DNA of 64,000 nt from NCBI RefSeq assembly GCF_009753675.1, contig NZ_WQLV01000001.1:434001-498000 (forward strand), read 5' to 3'. A program made the position numbers and the translations under genes. This document shows positions 62,171-64,000 of this stretch, in pieces. Numbering within the stretch: the stretch's first letter is position 1; each line of letters starts with the position of its first letter. This DNA is from Parasedimentitalea huanghaiensis. GTDB lineage: Bacteria > Pseudomonadota > Alphaproteobacteria > Rhodobacterales > Rhodobacteraceae. The notes under the pieces are model-generated. The model was not told the DNA's origin, searched no databases, and saw nothing but the letters and a program-made list of their open reading frames with translations.

Positions 62171-62752
62171 ATGACCCGTTTGATCCGCTTTAACAAACCC
62201 TTTGATGTACTGCCGCAGTTTACTGATCGTGGCACAGCAGATGGGCCTCGCCGCACCCTGAGCGATTTCATTACCCTGCCTGGTGTTTATCCAGCCGGAC
62301 GGCTTGACCGGGACAGCGAGGGCTTGATGTTGCTGACCGACCACGGCCCGCTCCAGGCCAAGATCTCGGACCCCAAGCACAAAATGGCTAAAACCTATTG
62401 GGTGCAGGTCGAAGGCACCCCAGACATGGCCGCCCTGCAAGCACTTGCCCAGGGGGTCGAACTAAAAGACGGGCTGACCAAACCAGCCCAGGCCCGCGTC
62501 ATCGACGAGCCAGAAAACCTTTGGCCGCGTACGCCGCCCATACGTGTTCGTAAAAACATACCCGACACATGGGTTGAGCTAACGCTTCGCGAAGGCCGCA
62601 ACCGTCAGGTGCGCCGAATGACCGCTGCAGTGGGCCATCCGACCCTGCGACTGATCCGCTGGAAGATCGGAAACTGGACATTGGAAGGGCTGGAATCAGG
62701 AACCTGGCAAAATGCCCCCCAAACGATCAAACCAACCCGAACGCGTCGCTAG
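62171..62752 (+). CDS. rluE: Pseudouridine synthase, RluE type
   Basis: 193 residues, RsuA/RluB/E/F class without the N-terminal S4 domain. Catalytic Asp in [20 protein letters not shown] (near residue 46), then [11 protein letters not shown] and the late [29 protein letters not shown]. Modifies a uridine of 23S rRNA (U2457 in E. coli for RluE). The C-terminal tail is basic. ATG at 62171 fits the family start. Confidence 0.87.
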   Translation: MTRLIRFNKPFDVLPQFTDRGTADGPRRTLSDFITLPGVYPAGRLDRDSEGLMLLTDHGPLQAKISDPKHKMAKTYWVQVEGTPDMAALQALAQGVELKDGLTKPAQARVIDEPENLWPRTPPIRVRKNIPDTWVELTLREGRNRQVRRMTAAVGHPTLRLIRWKIGNWTLEGLESGTWQNAPQTIKPTRTRR

Positions 62753-63070
62753 CGCATATGGGCCAACAATAACCTGAGCCAGCTGTTGCCAGTACTGCGT
62801 ACGGTCAGATCACGAGATGTTCGGAACTACCATTCAGTATAGCGCCCAATCGCGATTACCGTCGGGTCTGACCCCCCCGACATCAGGATCAGGGCCCTGT
62901 TTAAATCAGGGCGCTATTGAGATGCATTTACGCTCGGGGGATAAAATCCCCGGCCTACCCCGCTTGCGCGGTACCGCCGCTAGTATTTGCCTTTACCACC
63001 AGCTTGAATGCTGAAATCCAAACTGGATCAGAACCGGCAGGGATCTACCCTGTCGGCCCATAGACTGTGG
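62753..63070. other. Intergenic region between rluE and carboxylesterase genes
   Basis: About 318 bases between convergent genes. It has a few small hairpins (for example GGGGATAAAATCCCC near 62937) and a repeated CAGGGC word, but no gene, RNA or clear T-tract terminator. Confidence 0.4.
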
Positions 63071-63736
63071 TTACAACCCCAATTTGTCGCGCATAAAGGC
63101 CAGCGCAACACTCAGCCCATCCTGCGCTATTCCATGACCAGTTCCCTTTTGGATATGCGCAAACACATCCTGAAAGCCAGCTTCCTGCAAGGCTTCTGCG
63201 GCCTCAGGTAGCGACTGCGGTGGAACCACGTCATCCGCGTCTCCATGGACCAGCAGGATCGACATTTTGCTGACCACTTCATCCTTCAGCGTTTCCGGTG
63301 ACAGTAAGCGTCCCGAAAAGGCCACGATGCCCGCAACCGGATCTTCGCGACGCGGTGCGACATGCAACGCCATCATCGTGCCCTGGCTAAAGCCAAACAG
63401 GACCACCTGTTCGGGCAGCACGTCCTCGTCTACCATCAACGCATCAAGAAATGCATTCAGATCATCAATAGCCGACCGCATCCCGCGCTCAGATTCTTCC
63501 TCGGATGACCCGTCAATCCACGGGATAGGAAACCATTGGTACCCCATCGGCGCCCCAGCGCAGCGCTCAGGGGCATCAGGAGCAACAAACAGCGTATCCG
63601 GCAGATGTTCACCCAGAGGATCTGCCAACCCAAGCAGGTCAGCACCATTGGCCCCATAGCCATGCAGAAACACCACAACCGAACGGGTGGTGCCTGACAC
63701 AGGCTCTTTTCGTTCGGCGGTCAATACTCGAGTCAT
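63071..63736 (-). CDS. Carboxylesterase / phospholipase family alpha/beta hydrolase
   Basis: 221 residues. Oxyanion segment VVVFLHGYGANGADL, nucleophile GFSQGTMMALH (Ser near residue 121), Asp in LLVHGDADDVVPPQSL and His in KGTGHGIAQDGL complete the triad of the YpfH/carboxylesterase-2 family. Cytosolic, with no signal peptide. ATG at 63736 has GAGAAGG upstream and overlaps the stop of the glycosylase gene (ATGA). Confidence 0.9.
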   Translation of the reverse strand: MTRVLTAERKEPVSGTTRSVVVFLHGYGANGADLLGLADPLGEHLPDTLFVAPDAPERCAGAPMGYQWFPIPWIDGSSEEESERGMRSAIDDLNAFLDALMVDEDVLPEQVVLFGFSQGTMMALHVAPRREDPVAGIVAFSGRLLSPETLKDEVVSKMSILLVHGDADDVVPPQSLPEAAEALQEAGFQDVFAHIQKGTGHGIAQDGLSVALAFMRDKLGL

Positions 63737-64000
63737 CTGATACCTTCTCTGGATTTTGCTACATGGTAATAGGAAAACAAAAGCCGCGCTGCAACCGATC
63801 GCCAAGGCGACCATGCCTCAGCCATCTTGCGCAACTCTTTTTCTTTTGGGCGGTCCGGCAATTCAAACAGCATTCTTGCGGCTTCCTGCAAGGCCAAATC
63901 CCCCGGTGCAAAAACATCCGCACGGCCAAGCGAAAACATTGCATAAATCTCTGCAGTCCAGGCTCCTATCCCAGAAACCGTGACCAATTGCTTCACTACC
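63733..64000 (-). CDS. DNA-3-methyladenine glycosylase II-like protein (partial, 5' end outside window)
   Basis: Only the last 89 or so residues are visible. They contain the end of the HhH-GPD motif, VSGIGAWTAEIYAMFSLGRADVFAPGDLALQEA, with the catalytic Asp in FAPGD, and the C-terminal WSPWRSVAARLLFSYYH typical of AlkA. It excises alkylated purines in base-excision repair. It overlaps the esterase gene by 4 bases. Confidence 0.88.
   Translation of the reverse strand, partial: VVKQLVTVSGIGAWTAEIYAMFSLGRADVFAPGDLALQEAARMLFELPDRPKEKELRKMAEAWSPWRSVAARLLFSYYHVAKSREGIR

Noticed and set aside
1-64000. CRISPR array, insertion sequences or phage genes
   Set aside because: No regularly spaced repeats, transposase motifs or phage structural genes seen on either strand.

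Overview
The window reads as a chromosomal segment of a marine alphaproteobacterium of the Rhodobacterales (Roseobacter-like). The pointers are a TAXI-type TRAP transporter coupled to a UspA protein, a stand-alone methyltetrahydrofolate:corrinoid methyltransferase beside MetF, the ppx/rlmE neighbourhood, an arginase-CtlX-ornithine cyclodeaminase operon under an Lrp regulator, many importers, moderate GC content and densely packed operons joined by ATGA, GTGA or TTGA overlaps. The taxonomic call is inference from gene content. No rRNA, CRISPR array, insertion sequence, integrase or phage gene is seen.

Layout. 1-3.1 kb (-): a partial FabD-like acyltransferase whose key residues are changed, and a fused alpha/beta 2-oxoacid dehydrogenase E1. 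3.2-5.6 kb (-): a C1/methionine operon (small PF13769-like protein, MetF, corrinoid methyltransferase). 5.9-8.8 kb (+): Ppx/GppA phosphatase, an HxlR regulator with its own palindrome, RlmE. 8.8-12.7 kb: envelope and membrane genes (YihY, cardiolipin synthase, K+ channel, a small exported protein). 12.9-17 kb (+): an AttEFGH-like ABC exporter with an AttH lipocalin-type protein. 17-21.1 kb (-): TAXI-TRAP transporter plus UspA. 21.9-25.7 kb (+): a three-subunit molybdenum hydroxylase with its own MoaD-like protein. 25.8-30.1 kb (-): an RND efflux pump.

30.4-38.1 kb holds the most distinctive system. A ribose-type ABC importer (-) faces a (+) operon of methylthioribose kinase (mtnK), methylthioribose-1-phosphate isomerase (mtnA), a SorC-type regulator and a class II aldolase. 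No mtnB, C, D, W or X is present. This fits import of 5-methylthioribose or 5-deoxyribose and cleavage through the DHAP shunt. A perfect 17-bp palindrome lies between the divergent arms.

38.3-44.6 kb (+): membrane dipeptidase with a complete Dpp-type peptide importer. 44.6-46.9 kb (-): a large glycosyltransferase that appears to be a tandem of a degenerate and an intact GT-A domain. 47.3-55.9 kb: a FadR-type GntR regulator with two operator copies at its promoter, a Cys/Met-type PLP enzyme and a CUT1 sugar ABC importer (+), convergent with a LacI regulator and a YihS-like AGE isomerase (-). 55.9-56.6 kb: non-coding DNA ending at tRNA-Leu(CAA). 56.8-64 kb: YqaA, DsbB, an Lrp regulator divergent from arginase-ctlX-ocd, an HNH nuclease, an RluE-type pseudouridine synthase, a carboxylesterase, and the 3' end of an AlkA-type glycosylase gene.

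Taken together this is a transport-rich segment for scavenging organic nitrogen, sulfur and sugar compounds. Each catabolic block carries its own regulator. Functions come from motifs and gene context only; no database search was run.
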